23,681 nucleotides of DNA from Baffinella frigidus (lineage: Eukaryota > Cryptophyceae > Cryptomonadales > Baffinellaceae): assembly GCA_026770585.1 (NCBI GenBank), contig MU646500.1:31057-54737 (forward strand). The letters are read 5' to 3'. Every line of letters begins with the position of its first letter. Position 1 is the first letter of the stretch. Made by a program: the position numbers and the translations under genes. The notes below the pieces were generated by a model, which ran no database searches, was not told the origin of the DNA, and saw only the letters and a program-made list of their open reading frames with translations. This document shows positions 1 to 9,743 of the stretch, in pieces.

Positions 1-61
1 ACGTCGAGAGAGCCTGCCTTGCCGACACCTGCTTCCCACCTCTGCATCAGTTGGCATGCCT

Positions 62-180
62 TGTCGGTTTTACACTCATTCTTCTTCTTGTTTTTTACTC
101 TCGATACAGGCCCTAATTGAGGCCCTTGAACCTTGAGTTGAGTGATACAAAAGTGTATTGAGGCTTGAGAAACGAGCCCG
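62..180 (+). repeat. Dispersed repeat family B, copy 1
   Basis: Pyrimidine-rich head (CTTCTTCTTG, TTTTTTACTCTCGATACAGG) followed by GTTGAGTGATACAAAAGTGTATTGAGGCTTGAGAA. The second half is the family signature: (G)AGTGATNCAAAAGTCTATTGAGGCTT. Confidence 0.75.
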
Positions 181-429
181 CCTGGTCCGTCATTTTCACA
201 CCTTTTCACACCTGCGTGTGCGGACGAAGGTGTCCAGGCGTGTGCGGACGCAGGTGTCAAGGCAGCACCACCACCCGGCTCACGCGCCCCGCCCTGCCTA
301 GCCTCCGTTTCGCCCAGCGCGGGAGAGAGGTGGGAGAGGGTTGCGGTTTGGGAGAGGGGTGGGGTTCGGGAGAGGGGTGGGTTGGGGTTCGGTTCGAGTT
401 GGGGTTCGGGTTGGGCGGGGGTCCAAGAC

Positions 430-752
430 CGCGGGGCTGTCGATCAAGCCTGCAGAGTCCACGGTTTGGGTTGCGGTTCTGGCTCTACATTCAGAGCGAG
501 AGAGAGGGGCAGAGAGTGAGAAAGCGCGAGAGAGAGAGCGAGCGAGCGAGAGAGAGATAGCGAGAGAACGAGAGGGAGAGGGCGAGAGGGAGAGGGCGAG
601 ATGGAGAGAGATAGAGGAGGGAGAGAGAGAGAGAGAGGGAGGGGTGAGAGAGAGAGGGGGTAGGGTTCGGGACCGCGGGGCAGTCGATCATGCCGGGAGA
701 GTCGACCAGGATCACGTTGCTCACTGCCAGGTTCTTCCGCACCTGCGAGAGA

Positions 753-803
<51 letters not shown>

Positions 804-1019
804 GGTTGGAGACAGTTGTGACTTCCAGGCTACCTACCACCACACCCCATGCCCGCAGCAGCAGGTGTGTCCGGGACATCAAGTTGCTCACCCACCGCCA
901 GATCATTCCTCACCTGCAACACCGAGGCGGGACTCAGTCGGTGAGTCACTCCAGCCTGCCAACTTGCATACCCACGCACGCTGACTCAGGCTGAGGCGCA
1001 CTGCCAGGTTGTTCCTCAC
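430..1019 (-). repeat. Edge copies of GTPase exon 4
   Basis: On the minus strand, 5' edge copies begin at 1019 (VRNNLAVR) and 913 (VRNDLAVGEQLDV), each after CAG, upstream of the real VRKNLAVSNVILV at 742. A 3' edge copy (VDSAGLIDSPA with GCG/GTCTTG donor) lies at 462-430, downstream of the real edge at 674. Confidence 0.8.
481..800. repeat. Purine-rich (GA)n tracts
   Basis: GA-rich from about 488 to 660 and pure (GA)n at about 752-800; a smaller (GA)n lies at 1027-1050. They flank GTPase exon 4 and are pyrimidine-rich on its sense strand, directly before its acceptor. Confidence 0.9.
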
Positions 1020-2724
1020 CTGTTTCAGAGAGAGAGAGAGAGAGAGACAGAGGCACCCTCAGTCACTCCAGCCTCCCACCCAACGCACGCTCAACCAGGA
1101 CCAGGGACACCAGCGTTGTGCAGCAGGGAGGGGTGGTTAGGTAGGAAGGGGTAGTACCTTCAGCTCAACGTGAGCGATGAGGGTTGTGCTAGAGGGGGAT
1201 ATCGTGCAGTCAGTAGGGAGGGCTGGTTAGATAAGGCCAGGGGGGGTTGCGTGCATGCAGCAGGGAGGGCGGTTTCTCGTGGCAACAGGGAGGGCTTGTT
1301 CGGGAGGGGAACCTTGAGCTGAACGTGAGAGATGAGGGCATTTCCGAAGTTGCGGAGAGCCATGAATCCCAGATCAGGATCGCCCACCAGCGCCGGCCCG
1401 TCCTGGTCCGTGTCCTGCCGGCCGGACGCCCCAACCTTGTCACTAACTTGCAATCCTGTCCACACACTCACCAATCTTCAACCGTCCTGATCCGTGTCCT
1501 GCCGAACGCCCAACCTTTTCACTAACTTTGCAATCACGATTGGCAACCCCCGCCACCGTGTCCTGCCCACACACACCAATCTTGAAAGCAGTCTCGGCTG
1601 ACCCCGCCACCTTGGGTACCGGCAAAGCAATGCACCAGTGCCTGCCCGTAGCATGCCCACAGGAGGTTCCATGCCCACAGGAGACACCTCCTGTGGCCAT
1701 GCCAACCTTGAAACCACCGCCATGTCCAGCCCGCACACACCTTGGCCTGGAAACTGCCCACATAAGACACCCCAACCTTGAATCTATCTTGGCGAACCCC
1801 GCCGGCTTGGCACCGGCAAGGCGACTGGACCCTGGTTGACAGAATCAATACCTGATCCTGCCAGCCACGCTTCACTCATCCAGGCAGCCAAGAAGAGTGC
1901 AGGGAAACAGGAGGAGGACATGATTGGTTCTGACTGAGACTGAAGTAGTTGTTCCCAAGAGGAAGGGTACCTCGACGCCCGAAGTGATGAGCGTGAAGGA
2001 GTCGTCGGTGGGCGCGACGCCAGACTTCTGCACGGCCGAACCCACCAGGTAGTTGATGAACGACGACTTCCCGGAGGAGTGGTTGCCCAGCAGGAGCACC
2101 ATCGGTCGCGACGTGATGATTTCGCTCTGCGCTTTGGGCTTTCGGGTTTGGGGTTCGGTGGTTGAGGGTGCGGGGTTGGGGGTTGGGGGTTGGGGTTCAG
2201 GATATGGGGTCTTCCTGGGGTGTGGGGTTTAGGATATGGGGTCTTCCTGGGGTGTGGGGTTTAGGATATGGGGTCTTCCCAGAGAAGAGAGAGCAACTTA
2301 CGATCCATTCAGTCAGTCAAGTCAGGCGGGCTGTCAGTCACCAATTCACTCATTCAGTCAGTCAGTTAGTCATACATTTAGCCAGCCAGCCAGTCAGTCA
2401 CTCATTCAGTTAGTCAGCCATTCAGTCGGTCAGTCAAGAGAAGCATCGGCCACGACGTGATCATCTCACTCTGCCGTGACTGCCAGCGCGTTACCAGACT
2501 ATTCTCATGTTGACAAGCTGGGTTCGCGGTGCAAATCCGTCAACTTTGCGCAAATGTGCCCGGGCCAACCAAATCGCTCCCCCCAAATAGACAGGAATGA
2601 GGACCTGCGGGAGGGGCCCCATCATGCGCTCGTTGATTGGGAGGAGGATGGATTGGTAGCACTCGTCAGCTTCCTGCTCGAGCGTCTTGACCACCGTGCT
2701 CCCCGGCGACGCCCGCCCGCCCAT
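674..2724 (-). CDS. Dynamin/EHD-type GTPase, N-terminal part (4 exons, runs off left edge)
   Basis: Exons on the minus strand are 2724-2605, 2126-1971, 1402-1313 and 742-674 (40, 52, 30 and 23 codons). All joins are phase 0 with GT donors and AG acceptors. The protein starts MGGRAS, then a helical stretch (VVKTLEQEADECYQ). At residues 54-61 is a P-loop, GNHSSGKS, followed by the switch I-like APTDDSFT at 78-85. After DGPALVGDPDLGF comes the G3 motif ILVDSPGMID near 132-141. This order (N-terminal helix, GxxxxGKS, PTxxxF, DxPG) is that of the EHD/sarcalumenin branch of the dynamin superfamily, which remodels membranes using nucleotide hydrolysis. G4 and the helical and C-terminal domains would lie beyond base 1. 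Residues 1-6 fit an N-myristoylation signal (Gly2, Ser6). The start was chosen because it is the ATG just before conserved sequence, with no acceptor nearby. The family call is firm; the exact subfamily is not. Confidence 0.85.
1158..1545 (-). repeat. Edge copies of GTPase exon 3
   Basis: A 3' edge copy at 1190-1158 (LIAHVELK then GTACTA; real edge LISHVQLK/GTTCCC at 1313) and a 5' edge copy with its intron context at about 1545-1480 (GGACACGGATCAG/GACGG; real acceptor at 1402). Confidence 0.75.
2197..2280. repeat. 32-bp tandem repeat, about 2.6 units
   Basis: Unit AGGATATGGGGTCTTCC plus TGGGGTGTGGGGTTT, repeating at 2199, 2231 and 2263, in a G-rich stretch (2140-2200) of GGTTGGGG units; C-rich on the GTPase sense strand. 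Confidence 0.9.
2300..2440. repeat. Degenerate (CAGT)n tetranucleotide tract
   Basis: Many CAGTCAGT and CATTCAGT units in GTPase intron 1. Confidence 0.9.
2443..2470 (-). repeat. 5' edge copy of GTPase exon 2
   Basis: Minus strand GCAG/AGTGAGATGATCACGTC encodes SEMITSWPM, matching SEIITSRPM at the real exon start (2126). Confidence 0.8.
2490..2593 (+). repeat. Dispersed repeat family A, copy 1
   Basis: About 100-125 bp element with core GGTACAAATCCGTCAACTTT and AGAGCCCGGG..CACCAAAT. This copy has GGTGCAAATCCGTCAACTTT. It lies in GTPase intron 1, antisense. Confidence 0.8.
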
Positions 2725-3866
2725 CCTGCCCAGCCACACTCGTTCAGTCGTAGCACTCGTCGGATTCATGGCAGACCATCTTGCACATGCGGACTGTTTC
2801 AGTCCGTGATGCGTCGCTGTGTCAACGAACCCGGCGTTGCACATACATCCCCACCACGTTCCATCACCTCAGTGTAAAGGTCGGCACAGCCGGCATAAAA
2901 AGACACATACTCGCACCTACATAGCACACCAGGGCCTTAGAATTGGCAAAGTGCTGCTGCTCGTGAAGCATGCCTGAGCAGCGCATCTTCAGGAAAAGCG
3001 ATCCTTCCAGTAAGCCTTTGGAACAGATCTCAAAAAGAGTGTCGCGACGTGAGAATACATCGGCCATGCCCCCAAGGGAAACCGCCTAGCGAGAAGTCTC
3101 CTGTGAATCCAGTGCATACCAGTGCATACACCGAAATATGAATGTTTTAACCCCCTCCTGCGCCGCTCTCGACCCCGTGCAGGCCCCCCCCCACATTCGC
3201 CTGCAAAGAGCTCGTGCAAGCCGCTTCGAAACGGGGGCGCACATACCTAGGAGTGGCCGCGACAGGCGAGGCGTCGACACGGGCCGCCGGATGAGAGCGT
3301 CCCTTGGCCGGCATCGTGACAGTGGGGGGAAGTATGGCTGAAACAGGGGAGCACCCCTCTCCTCCACCGTGCGTCTGCTCGATTCCCGATTTTCGAAGGT
3401 TCGAAATCGAACCGTCTGCCGAGGGAAAAGGCACATCCAGCAGCCTCAATTCGATCTACAGAGGTCGCGTGTGAGCTGACCCAAAATCAAGGTGACGTCA
3501 ACACGACAGACGGGCGTGTTGCTGCTGATCAGTGTTGTCAAGCAGAGGAATTGGGTGGCCAGACCCAGCCAACGCTCCCCCGATCCCCCGAACGGAGGTC
3601 CAGGCCCTCCAGCGTTCGGTACTCCTAGCTACCTGCTAACTACCTTCACTATTTCTAGAGGCAGCCCTGCTTTGAGGGCCACGCTTGCTGTATCGAGACT
3701 GACCGAGCCGCATCGAGAACGAGCTTGCTGCCCGGCCTCGCATCACGCTGTCATTTCTTCAGTGCATCGCACCAGTGCCAACATGATCCAGTTTGTGGAA
3801 GAGAAGCTTACCGTGTCTGGGATTCGCAGGAGGATGATGCGCCAGAAGCGCGACAAATCCACCGGG
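2725..3866. promoter_or_regulatory. Divergent intergenic region between the GTPase and thioredoxin genes
   Basis: About 1.1 kb between oppositely oriented start codons, so it should hold both promoters and 5' leaders. It also has a partial copy of GTPase exon 1 sequence (GTAGCACTCGTC at about 2752) and a near-perfect hairpin CGATTTTCGAA/TTCGAAATCG at about 3388-3409. No clear TATA box was seen. Open frames on both strands here have no recognisable protein. Confidence 0.45.
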
Positions 3867-6238
3867 ATGCAAAAAAGAGGCGGGGGTCTCCTCCTTTTGG
3901 CACTGGCAGGCGTGCTGTTAGCAGCGCCGGCCGCAGATGCGGAAGCTGTCGGGATGGTTGATGCGGTACTCACCCCCCATTGTACCCTCCACCCGCAGAC
4001 CTGAATGCGCGAATCCGAGTTCTTTCACACGATGCAGACGCCTCGGGACTGAGCCGCACCCCCCTCGCTCCCAGCTGGATTCTCAAGACGCGAATAATGC
4101 CTCTGAAAGCTTTCTCGCGAGACCCGCGCGGCCAAGACACCGCATGAGCTGAGGCGGTGCGCCTCTGTAAAGTAGCTTTCGCGCGCCTGACGTTCCGGGA
4201 ACGTTCTCTGCCCCTCAACCCGACAACCCTAAACCCTAAGCAGACCTCGTTGGAAGCAGCGGTGGAGGCGCACGGACACGTCCTGGTGATGTTCACTACG
4301 CCGTGGTGCGGCAAGTGCCGCCAGACAGGCTCCAACTTCAAGTGGGCTGCCGAGCAGCTTGAGGGCGTGGAGGGGGTTGGCGGGAAGACAGTGCTCCTTG
4401 CGTTCCTCGATCTTGACAAGGCGCGTCCCTAAACCCTCAAACCTGAACGCCAACCCCCAAACCCTAAACACTAAACTCTAAACCCTGAACCCAACATAAA
4501 ACCTAAACCCTAAACCCTAAACCCTAAACCCTAAACCCCAAACCCCAAACCCTGCACCCTAAACTCTAGACCCTCAACCCTAGACCCTAAACCCTACACC
4601 CTAAACCCTAGACCCTAAACCCTACACCCTAAACCCTAAACCCTAAACCCTAAACCTTAAACGTGACACGTGAACAAAATGGTGGGCAGGAGAATAGCGA
4701 AGCAGGAGCGGTGCTGAAAGAGCGTTTGCTGACGACCACTTTGTTGACCCACCCGACGCGTGCCGCACGTGCGACACCGTGCCATGTTCTTGATCTCACA
4801 ATGGTGTGTTGCCATGTCGTCGGATGCGCATGTCATCTAAACACACTCACCGAAATTACCAGGAGGATGCCGAAGCGGCAGCGCTGCTCAAGTTGCGTTT
4901 CGGAAGTTGCGTTTTGGCGTCAGCACGCTCTAGGTTTGAGGGTTTGGGGTTTAGGGTGACTGACCTGCGGTGACGTGGCATGTGAACAGGAGGATAACGA
5001 ATCGGCAGCGCTCCTGAAGTTGCGGTTCGGTGTCACCACTCTCCCTGCCCTCCTCTGGCTCCAACAGGTTTCTCTTCTGGGCAACCTCTTCTTCTTCTTC
5101 TTCTTCTTCTTCTTCTTCTTTCTTGTTCTTGTTCTTGTTCTTGTTCTTGATTTCCTCTTCTTATCCTTCTTCATATTTATGACTTCCAAGCTTGGAGATG
5201 AGTGATCCAAAAGTCTATGCGCCTTGCGAAGTCTATGAGCGTGTAACGAGGCTCCGCGAGGTCGATCCATCTGCCCCTCAAGTGGCGCAGGGCTCAGGGT
5301 GTAGGGTGTAGGGTACTTGCATCGCTCGCAAAAACCCCTCCCGCCCCAGAGGTCTTCTTCTTCTCTTGGTATCCTTATTTTTCTTGGTTGCTTTCAAGCC
5401 TTGGGATGCGTGATTCAAAAGTCTATTGAGCCTGAAGACGGCGCCTCGGTTCATTGCAGCAGTCGGAGTCCTCAAAAGGGAACGGCGCTCGGGTGCCTCC
5501 GTGAGGTTGCTTGTTCTCGTCCGGGAACATGTTTAATTTAAAAGAAAATGGCCTATCAAACCGGGTTCTGGTCCTGATTAAATTTTCTGAGGGTCCTAAT
5601 TAACCTTCGTCCAACCCCTATGAACAAAACGGGATCCGTGTCCTTGCAAAATCAAACATGTCCCCGGATAAGTTCCGCCCCTGAAGCGGCGTTGCCATCC
5701 TAGCTCTGCCTCACATTCCGTAGGGTCTATCGTATCCAATACCGTAGCACCCTACGGAATACCACTCTCGATCTCTGCGTCACTCGCGTTGACTGTCAGA
5801 TCATTCTCACGTTGTCATGCTGGGGTTGCGGTACAAATCCATCAACTTTGGTGCGGGAAAGAGCCCGGGCTCACCAAATTGGTGAACACAACGCACCACG
5901 AGGACCAAATTGGTGAGGACCATGGTGCTCTTTGTGGTGCCGACGATGCCTGAACCCTGAACCCCAGACCCTGAGGCGGTGCTTCCCGGCGGTGATTCCG
6001 ACCCTGGTCATGGGCGGTGACACGCACTGGAGGCGTTCGACCTCGATCAGGGGTTAGGGTTGAGAGTTTGGGGTTTGATACGAGCGGTGGTGCGCCAGTA
6101 TCAACCCCTTACCCCTTGACTCTCGTAACTCTGGTGCAGGGACACGATGCCAAGCCGTTCGACGGCGCCGCGACAGCCAACGGAATCCTCGAGTGGGTCC
6201 GCGCAAAGTTCGCAAAACCTGCTCTCGTCCCTGGCACG
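3867..6238 (+). CDS. Secreted/ER thioredoxin-fold protein (PDI-like, CGKC active site), 4 exons, 3' end open
   Basis: Exons 3867-3965, 4244-4420, 4990-5067 and 6140-6238 (33, 59, 26, 33 codons), all joined in phase 0. Residues 1-25 form a signal peptide: basic MQKRGGG, then LLLLALAGVLLAAPAADA. The thioredoxin fold follows: strand VLVMFTTPWCGKC with the redox CxxC at 55-58, strand TVLLAFLDLD, helix EDNESAALLKLRFG, the cis-proline segment VTTLPALLWL (Pro111), strand HDAKPFDG and helix ILEWVRAKF. This matches the a-type domain of protein disulfide isomerases, so an oxidoreductase or isomerase role in the secretory pathway is likely. The exon 2 donor reads AAG/GCGCGT, so that intron would be GC-AG. 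In-frame ATGs at 3783, 3834 and 3837 are alternatives; 3867 gives the cleanest signal peptide. No stop codon or ER-retention motif is seen after 6238, so the gene continues, possibly into the Cys-rich exons from 7526. Confidence 0.82.
4436..4660 (+). repeat. Interstitial telomere-like tract (CCCTAAA)n
   Basis: Imperfect 7-mers CCCTAAA with variants CCCTACA, CCCTAGA and CCCCAAA; in thioredoxin intron 2, C-rich on the sense strand. Confidence 0.95.
4690..4930 (+). repeat. Two decayed upstream copies of thioredoxin exon 3
   Basis: At 4690 (after GGGCAG) ENSEAGAVLKERLL, and at 4863 (after TACCAG) EDAEAAALLKLRFG, match the real exon at 4990 (EDNESAALLKLRFG). Each keeps its acceptor AG and reading phase. 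The second carries a 14-bp tandem microduplication (4890-4903 and 4904-4917) that shifts its frame before a stop. Confidence 0.85.
5089..5245 (+). repeat. Dispersed repeat family B, copy 2, with (CTT)n/(GTTCTT)n head
   Basis: (CTT)n tract from about 5089, GTTCTT units to about 5148, then GACTTCCAAGCTTGGAGATG and AGTGATCCAAAAGTCTATGC. Confidence 0.8.
5351..5446 (+). repeat. Dispersed repeat family B, copy 3
   Basis: TCTTCTTCTTCTCTTGGTAT head, then CAAGCCTTGGGATGCGTGAT and TCAAAAGTCTATTGAGCCTG. Confidence 0.8.
5776..5886 (+). repeat. Dispersed repeat family A, copy 2
   Basis: Contains GGTACAAATCCATCAACTTT and AGAGCCCGGGCTCACCAAAT; lies in thioredoxin-gene intron 3. Confidence 0.85.
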
Positions 6239-6321
6239 GTGCCTACACCCTCAACTCTCAACCCGCATCTTGATGCCCAAACCCCGCAACCCGGACCCGA
6301 ACCCCGAAACCTGACAACATA

Positions 6322-6480
6322 ACCCTGGAGTGGGTCCGTTCGAGGCCCGAAGTCAAAGCTGCGATCGTTCCTGGAACGGGGCCTAACCCCCAAACCCTAA
6401 ACTCTGAACCCAAAACCCTGAGCGGAATGCTGGAGTGGGTGGGTTCGAAGGTTGGCAACGCTGCCCTCGTCCCGGGCACG
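6322..6480 (+). repeat. Two decayed downstream copies of thioredoxin exon 4 3' edge
   Basis: Real exon end: ILEWVRAKFAKPALVPGT/gtgcct at 6238. Copies: TLEWVRSRPEVKAAIVPGT at 6322-6378 (donor lost, gggcct) and MLEWVGSKVGNAALVPGT ending at 6480 (donor kept, gtgctg). The reading frame is open in all three. Confidence 0.85.
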
Positions 6481-7033
6481 GTGCTGTCCGCCCCTCCTGC
6501 CCACCCAGGACCCTTCGTGTGGTATTCCAAGGTCGTTGCTTGAGCCATTGTCCGTTCTTGGAGCTTTCTTCTGAGCCCTCCGTGGTGAGGGTTTATGGCG
6601 TATTGTTTAGGGTTAGGACCGCCTCGTGCTTCCTGTGTCGAGGACCTCCCTGGCAGGCACGCAGCTATCCTCAGGGAAACATCCTAGGGAAACTGCTATC
6701 CGAAGGGAAACTTGGGAGGGAATAAAATGATAGATGGGCTCAGGGGACGGCCCCTGCTGCAGCGCAGCAGCGGTTCTCAGGAGACGCCCCCCGCTGCAGC
6801 GCAGCAGCGGTAGGCGCGCAGCAGCGGTAGGCATAGTACGTGCTGCTGGCACACAGAGGATACGGAGCATCGGATGCTGAATCGAGAATATGCGTTGCAT
6901 GGCGAATAGAGGCTGGCAAATAGAGGCATAGTGTGTGTTGCTAACACGCAGATGGTGTGGCGAATACGGACATGTTGGTAGCAATTTGAGGATACGGGAC
7001 ATGGTGACACGTAGAGGATTCTGTACGTGGCAG

Positions 7034-7430
7034 GTGAGCTGCGACGCGTGCCGCACGCCGATGCAAACCTTGTACCTACACCCCGAACCTCTCAACCCCG
7101 AACCCTACACCCCGCAGCCCCCTCTGCAGCGCAGCAGCGTTCGGCGTACACGTTGCTCACACATGGATGATACACCGCTAAGAACCAGAGGGTCTGGAGC
7201 AGCCTTCTTCTTCTTCTTCTTCTTCTTCTTCTTCTTCTTCTTTATTACTCTCGAAACAGGTCCTAAATGAGGCCCTTGATCCTTGAGTTGAGTGATACTT
7301 GAGCAGGCTCCGCTGCGTATGCTCTGTATCCTCTTCTTGCGGTAGACTTGCATGTTGCTGACAAGCAGAAGAAATGGAGCAGACGGGGTGCGACGCGTGC
7401 CGGACGGCAATGGAAGCTTTCCACCTCGAT
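7034..7430 (+). repeat. Two upstream copies of the CDACR exon
   Basis: Copies at 7034 and 7383, each after an AG, share the stretch GCGACGCGTGCCG and in-frame CDACRT with the exon at 7526. Blocks mentioning a mini-motif of 'gcagcagcggtag' also recur between 6760 and 7470. Confidence 0.75.
7203..7305 (+). repeat. Dispersed repeat family B, copy 4, with (CTT)n head
   Basis: About 12 CTT units, then TTACTCTCGAAACAGGTCCT and CTTGAGTTGAGTGATACTTG; closest to copy 1. Confidence 0.8.
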
Positions 7431-7525
7431 TGGTTGCCCCCCATGCTGTGCAGCAGCGGTAGCCGTACATGTTGCTGACACGTAGAGGATGGGTCCACAT
7501 CGAAAGGTGAAGCTGGATGGTGCAG

Positions 7526-7606
7526 GCGGGGTGTGACGCGTGCCGAACGGCAATGGAAGCTTTCCATCTCGAGTGGGGCTCGCTCGTCGCGTCCCTCGTT
7601 GCCTCG
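7526..7606 (+). CDS. Exon with CDACR Cys pair (third and most complete of three copies)
   Basis: Acceptor GTGCAG then 27 codons starting AGCDACRTAMEAFHLEW, and a GT donor at 7607 (GCCTCG/GTGTTC), phase 0 at both ends. Phase 0 entry matches the phase 0 exit of the thioredoxin exon ending at 6238. Copies at 7034 (SCDACRTPMQTLYL) and 7383 (TGCDACRTAMEAFHLDW) each follow their own AG. Confidence 0.5.
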
Positions 7607-9711
7607 GTGTTCACCCTCTTCCCCCTAAACCCCAAACCCTAAACCTTAAACCCTAAACTCTAAACCCTAAACCCTGAACCCTAAACCCTAAACCCTATAT
7701 CGTAAACCCTCAATCCTAAACCCTACACCCTACACCTAGGGTGCGATAGTGCCTGGGAAGCCGCCGGGGCTGGACGGGTGGAATGGTGCGGCTGATGGGG
7801 CTGTGGCTGCCGTGTGCCGGGGCAGGTTGCTCCCGCCGAGAGAGAGAGCCAGCGAGCGAGAGAGAGCGAGCGAGAGAGAGAGAGAGAGAGGGAGATGGAG
7901 GGAGAGGGGGGGGCAGAGAGAGAGCGCGCGCGCTAGAGAGAGAGGGGGGGATAGCGCGGGCATCGAGGCGGTCGCTGCCGTGTGCCGCAGCAGGTCCCTT
8001 CCAACTCACGGGCAACGAGTGGCTACTAGCGCCCTGCGCCCAAGGGTTTCCCCCCTCCAGGGAAGCGTTGCCCGATACGGTGGATGAGGTGCTTGGTGCC
8101 GCAGGACCAACACATCAAGGATGTGCTCCAAGACTTGCTACTCCAGGGAATTGACCTCGGATGTGGCTCCCACCGTGCCCCGCAGACAGTTGTCTCTTGC
8201 CCTGACGTCAGGGCAAGAGACAACTGTCTGCGGGGCACGGTGGGAGCCTGGCTGGCAGTTGTCTCTGCAGACAGTTGTATCTTGCCCTGCACCTGTTGGG
8301 GGGAGGCTTGCTGGATTCTGTCGATGAGATGGTGGGTGCTGGATTCTGTGGGTGAGATGGTGGGTGGCGCAGGCCATGCACGGGAGGGATGTCGGCACGC
8401 TTGGGAGGGATGTCGGCAGCAATCGGACGGCGTGGTGCCCCCTGTCATTTCGCAGCGTCGACTTGGTCGGCCGGCAGTGGCACAGGCACTCTTCGCGCGA
8501 AGAGAAGAGCATGGCTGGGTCCGCTCTGGACCCTGCCATGCTCTTCTCGTGCTTTCGAATACCCAGGAATGATACGGTGCATCAAGTGCGGTGTGGCGCA
8601 GGACACGAATGGGAGGGATGGTTAGTTAGCCAAAAGTGGCTGGACACTGGTTTGCAGCGTTGCACCGCCCCTACGCCTTGAAGGATACGGTGACTCAAGT
8701 GACTCAAGTGACTCAAGTGACTCAAGTGACTCAAGTGACTCAAGTGACTCAAGGTTGCGGCGACTCAAGTGGTGGTTGCGGCAGGACAATCATGAGAGGC
8801 CTCTCGTCGCCAGAGATCTTGGATGCTTGAAATCAGATCAGTTTTCCTATCAGAGTTGGCAACCTACCAGCGGCCTGCAGTTGAACCCCCCCATGGTGTG
8901 CCCCGTACGGTCGATGAGGATGCGATGGTGGGTGAGAGGACAGCAGAAGTTGTCCGTGGCCACTTAAGGCGTGACAAGTGGACCACTGAGTGGACTTCTC
9001 TCACTGGGCGGCGCAGGACAAGCATGCGAGGGATGTCGCCAGAGATTGTGGATGGCTGTCTCGCGGTCCTCCAGTGGCACGGTACTCACTCTCGCCCATC
9101 GCAACGTTATTATTGTTATTATTTTTATTTTATTCATTATAATGATTGTTGTTGTAATGCGACTGGGTACGCAAGGCAGTTTTCAGTGTTGACGGTGCAT
9201 GCTGCGTTGGGTCCCGTATCAATTGGATCGTGGTGATCGGGGTGTCTCGCGGTCCTCGGCTGGCATGGTACCGTTTCTTCTCTTTTCGGCATTACGCTCA
9301 CGCCTCGAGATGAGTGATCCTAAAGTCTACCAGACTTAAGATGAGCCCGGTTTGGTACAGTGTAGATGGGTACCGAACGGGAGTAGTCTACTCTCGCCCA
9401 CTAACACGCGCCACCATCCCTTGGATAATCTGCAAGCAGCCCACACGTTGGACTAATTGAAATTGGTCACGTTACATCCGGAATTCCGGCCCCAACGAAA
9501 CCTTCGTATCCCACCGTGTGGGTATGGTGCCTGCTTCTAGATCTTGCAGCGCGTTGTCGATGTTTAGGGTTTAAGGTTTTGGGTGTAGGTTCCGGGGTCT
9601 CGGATGCACCCACGACGACCTTTTTGACTGGTGGCGGATGTAGGGAAGGAGATTCAACACAACCTCGGGTAAATGGTGCTAATGATGATGATGATGATCA
9701 TGATGATAATA

Positions 9712-9743
<32 letters not shown>

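Larger units (their letters stand above)
8105..8830 (+). repeat. Four upstream copies of the exon 5' edge seen at 9017
   Basis: Acceptor-plus-edge copies start at 8105, 8373, 8602 and 8785, each after G(C)GCAG or GGCAG and resembling GACAAGCATGCGAGGGATGTC of 9017. The 8785 copy is the longest, matching in the coding frame as IMRGLSSPEILDA before a stop. Text such as GATACGGTGGATGAGG upstream of the acceptors is also repeated. A 3' edge copy ends at 9267 with a donor (CATG/GTACCG). Confidence 0.65.

Noticed and set aside
165-994. Long open frames rich in Arg/Glu or Ser/Leu at 165-994 and their antisense
   Set aside because: They are translations of (GA)n/(CT)n tracts and span known splice sites of the GTPase gene.
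2864-3067. Minus-strand frame containing LFEICSKGLLEGSLFLKM
   Set aside because: Protein-like in tone, with a possible GT donor at its end, but no family motif and no phase-compatible link to GTPase exon 1, which already has a good start codon.
8690-8752. Direct repeats as a CRISPR array or VTQ-repeat protein
   Set aside because: The 9-bp units have no spacers, and the frame around them is not supported; it is a minisatellite in an intron.
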